From positions 434,001 to 498,000 of the forward strand of contig NZ_FOJG01000002.1 of NCBI RefSeq assembly GCF_900110835.1: a stretch of DNA of 64,000 nt, in the 5' to 3' direction. This document shows positions 62,898-64,000 of the stretch, piece after piece. The notes under the pieces are model-generated. The model did not search any database, was not told the origin of the DNA, and saw nothing but the letters and a program-made list of their open reading frames with translations. The position numbers were made by a program, and so were the translations under genes. Position 1 is the first letter of the stretch, and every line of letters begins with the position of its first letter. This DNA comes from Chitinophaga arvensicola (lineage in GTDB: Bacteria > Bacteroidota > Bacteroidia > Chitinophagales > Chitinophagaceae).

Positions 62898-62928
62898 TTT
62901 TCCATCGCGTAAAATCCCGGTTAAAGGT

Positions 62929-62936
62929 TAAATTTG
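62929..62936 (+). promoter_or_regulatory. -7 element (TAAATTTG) of the AraC gene
   Basis: An exact TAnnTTTG match, 19 nt before the ATG at 62956. Confidence 0.55.
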
Positions 62937-62955
62937 AATACTACAAACTCATGTC

Positions 62956-63861
62956 ATGGCAAATTCTTCCATAGATGACTTTTATCAAAAAGCGGCAGCG
63001 AAGCTTCCTGAAGGAATTACGAAGGAAATCGGGCACTTCAACGTGTTTGAAACGGCCACCTTGTTTGATAAGAAAACAGGCAACCGTATCATGCCTTATA
63101 GTCGCCGTGAGTATTATAAAATCAGCCTGATAAAAGGTCGGAACAGAGCCGAGTATGCAGACAAAATTATTGATATTCCGGAGAGCGCATTGCTATTTGC
63201 TACTCCCCGGATTCCTTATCACTGGCTCCCTCAGGATAGTAATCAGTCTGGTTTCTTCTGTATTTTTACAGCAGATTTTCTAACCAAAAGCAAAGTTGGA
63301 GTGGTACTCGATGAACTACCGATTTTCCAGCCAGGTGAATTGCCCGTGTTTCAGCTTTCCGCAGAAGAAACAACAGAGCTGGAATACATCTTCCGGAAAA
63401 TGCAAAAAGAAATTGGGGGTGATTACGCCTATAAGTATGATCTGTTGCGCAACCTGGTGCTGGAGCTTATTCATTATGGACAAAAGCTTCAACCTATGCC
63501 TGCCCAGAAATCTGTTCAGAATGCTTCTGACAGAATTGCTTCCTTGTTCATCGAATTACTGGAAAGACAATTTCCTATTGAATCGCCGCAACAACAACTA
63601 GGACTTCGCTCTGCCAATGATTATGCCACCCGGTTAGCCGTTCACGTTAATCATCTTAATAAGGTATTGAAAGAAATCACCGGCCATACCACAACAGCTA
63701 TCATTAGCAACCGCGTTATCCAGGAAGCCAAGATCCTTTTAAAACAAACGGACTGGAATATTTCTGAAATTGCCTACACGTTAGGTTTCGACGACCTGGC
63801 TCATTTTTCCAACTTCTTTAAGAAACAAACCTCGTTTGCACCACTGGCATTTCGGTCGTAG
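62956..63861 (+). CDS. AraC-family transcriptional regulator
   Basis: A 301-residue protein. Residues 1-190 are an N-terminal sensing domain with cupin-like strands (MPYSRREYYKISLIKGRNRAEY). The C-terminal 100 residues are a double helix-turn-helix of the AraC/XylS type, ending in WNISEIAYTLGFDDLAHFSNFFKKQTSFAPLAFRS. It probably controls the adjacent SDR gene, whose promoter has an inverted repeat. The effector is unknown. Nothing is seen downstream to the window end. Confidence 0.92.
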   Translation: MANSSIDDFYQKAAAKLPEGITKEIGHFNVFETATLFDKKTGNRIMPYSRREYYKISLIKGRNRAEYADKIIDIPESALLFATPRIPYHWLPQDSNQSGFFCIFTADFLTKSKVGVVLDELPIFQPGELPVFQLSAEETTELEYIFRKMQKEIGGDYAYKYDLLRNLVLELIHYGQKLQPMPAQKSVQNASDRIASLFIELLERQFPIESPQQQLGLRSANDYATRLAVHVNHLNKVLKEITGHTTTAIISNRVIQEAKILLKQTDWNISEIAYTLGFDDLAHFSNFFKKQTSFAPLAFRS

Positions 63862-64000
63862 ATATTGCGAAATTTTACCGCGGTTCCCGGAGTTACACTG
63901 AGGAATTGGCGATTGAAATGTGAGCCGTTTGTTAAACCCGAAATCCGGATTAAATAGAAATGGGAGTGAACCTTCAATTCAACAGTCGTGCACCGTTATT

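Noticed and set aside
1..64000. CRISPR arrays, prophage, transposons, tRNA or rRNA genes
   Set aside because: No repeat-spacer array, integrase, transposase, or RNA gene signature was seen on either strand.

Overview
The window reads as chromosomal DNA of a Bacteroidota bacterium, most likely a Chitinophaga-like member of the Chitinophagaceae. This is inferred from several things. At least a dozen genes carry the phylum's primary promoter element TAnnTTTG close upstream, usually without a good Shine-Dalgarno. Protein families typical of the group occur, such as a DPP-IV-type S9 peptidase, MarC and TRIC membrane proteins, an AsmA-like protein and futalosine-route MqnA. Base composition is mid-GC. 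I see no prophage, transposase, CRISPR array, rRNA or tRNA. Almost every gene is intact; the first is cut by the window edge.

Layout. 1-9.3 kb: an outer-membrane beta-barrel (partial), an aldo/keto reductase, an unknown protein, and a tripartite efflux set ordered small secreted protein, TolC, RND pump, lipoprotein adaptor. 9.3-19.2 kb: MarC and TRIC membrane proteins, DPP-IV, small membrane proteins, a CCC1/VIT-like protein, ornithine aminotransferase, acyl-CoA-binding protein, LepA, and a secreted thioredoxin. 19.2-25.0 kb: a complete urease operon, ureABCEFGD plus a membrane protein that is probably a nickel permease. 25-30.2 kb: AsmA-like protein, MetY with a clear promoter/operator, and a secreted HEXXH protein. 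30.2-36.0 kb: an RNA-repair operon of hen1, two RlaP-like nucleotidyltransferases and pnkp. 36-46.7 kb: housekeeping genes (quinone-reductase-like MDR, manA, yraN, purB, mqnA, M1 peptidase, orphan peptide-binding lipoprotein, desaturase). A rod-shaped RNA that I interpret as 6S RNA lies in the yraN-purB gap.

46.7-52.1 kb: a four-gene minus-strand operon that looks like a counterpart of mycobacterial decaprenyl-phosphoryl-arabinose synthesis (UbiA-type phosphoribosyltransferase, DprE1-like, DprE2-like, HAD phosphatase). It is divergent from a GT-C-like multi-membrane-spanning protein that could use the lipid-linked sugar. 52.3-53.9 kb: a CGNR zinc-finger regulator and an EamA exporter behind a perfect 16-bp-arm palindrome. 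54.2-59.4 kb: a trehalose module (OtsA-OtsB fusion, GH15 hydrolase, glucokinase). 59.4-60.8 kb: a fluoride riboswitch with a visible alternative hairpin in front of a CLC-F type fluoride/proton antiporter. 60.9-63.9 kb: a VOC protein, a RidA protein with a degenerate leader, an SDR and an AraC regulator.

The strongest leads are the fluoride riboswitch/CLC-F pair with a readable switching mechanism, the 6S-like RNA, the polyprenyl-phospho-pentose cassette in a Gram-negative background, the two-nucleotidyltransferase form of the Pnkp/Hen1 operon, and the CGNR operator. All functions come from reading protein and RNA motifs by eye; no database search or folding program was run.
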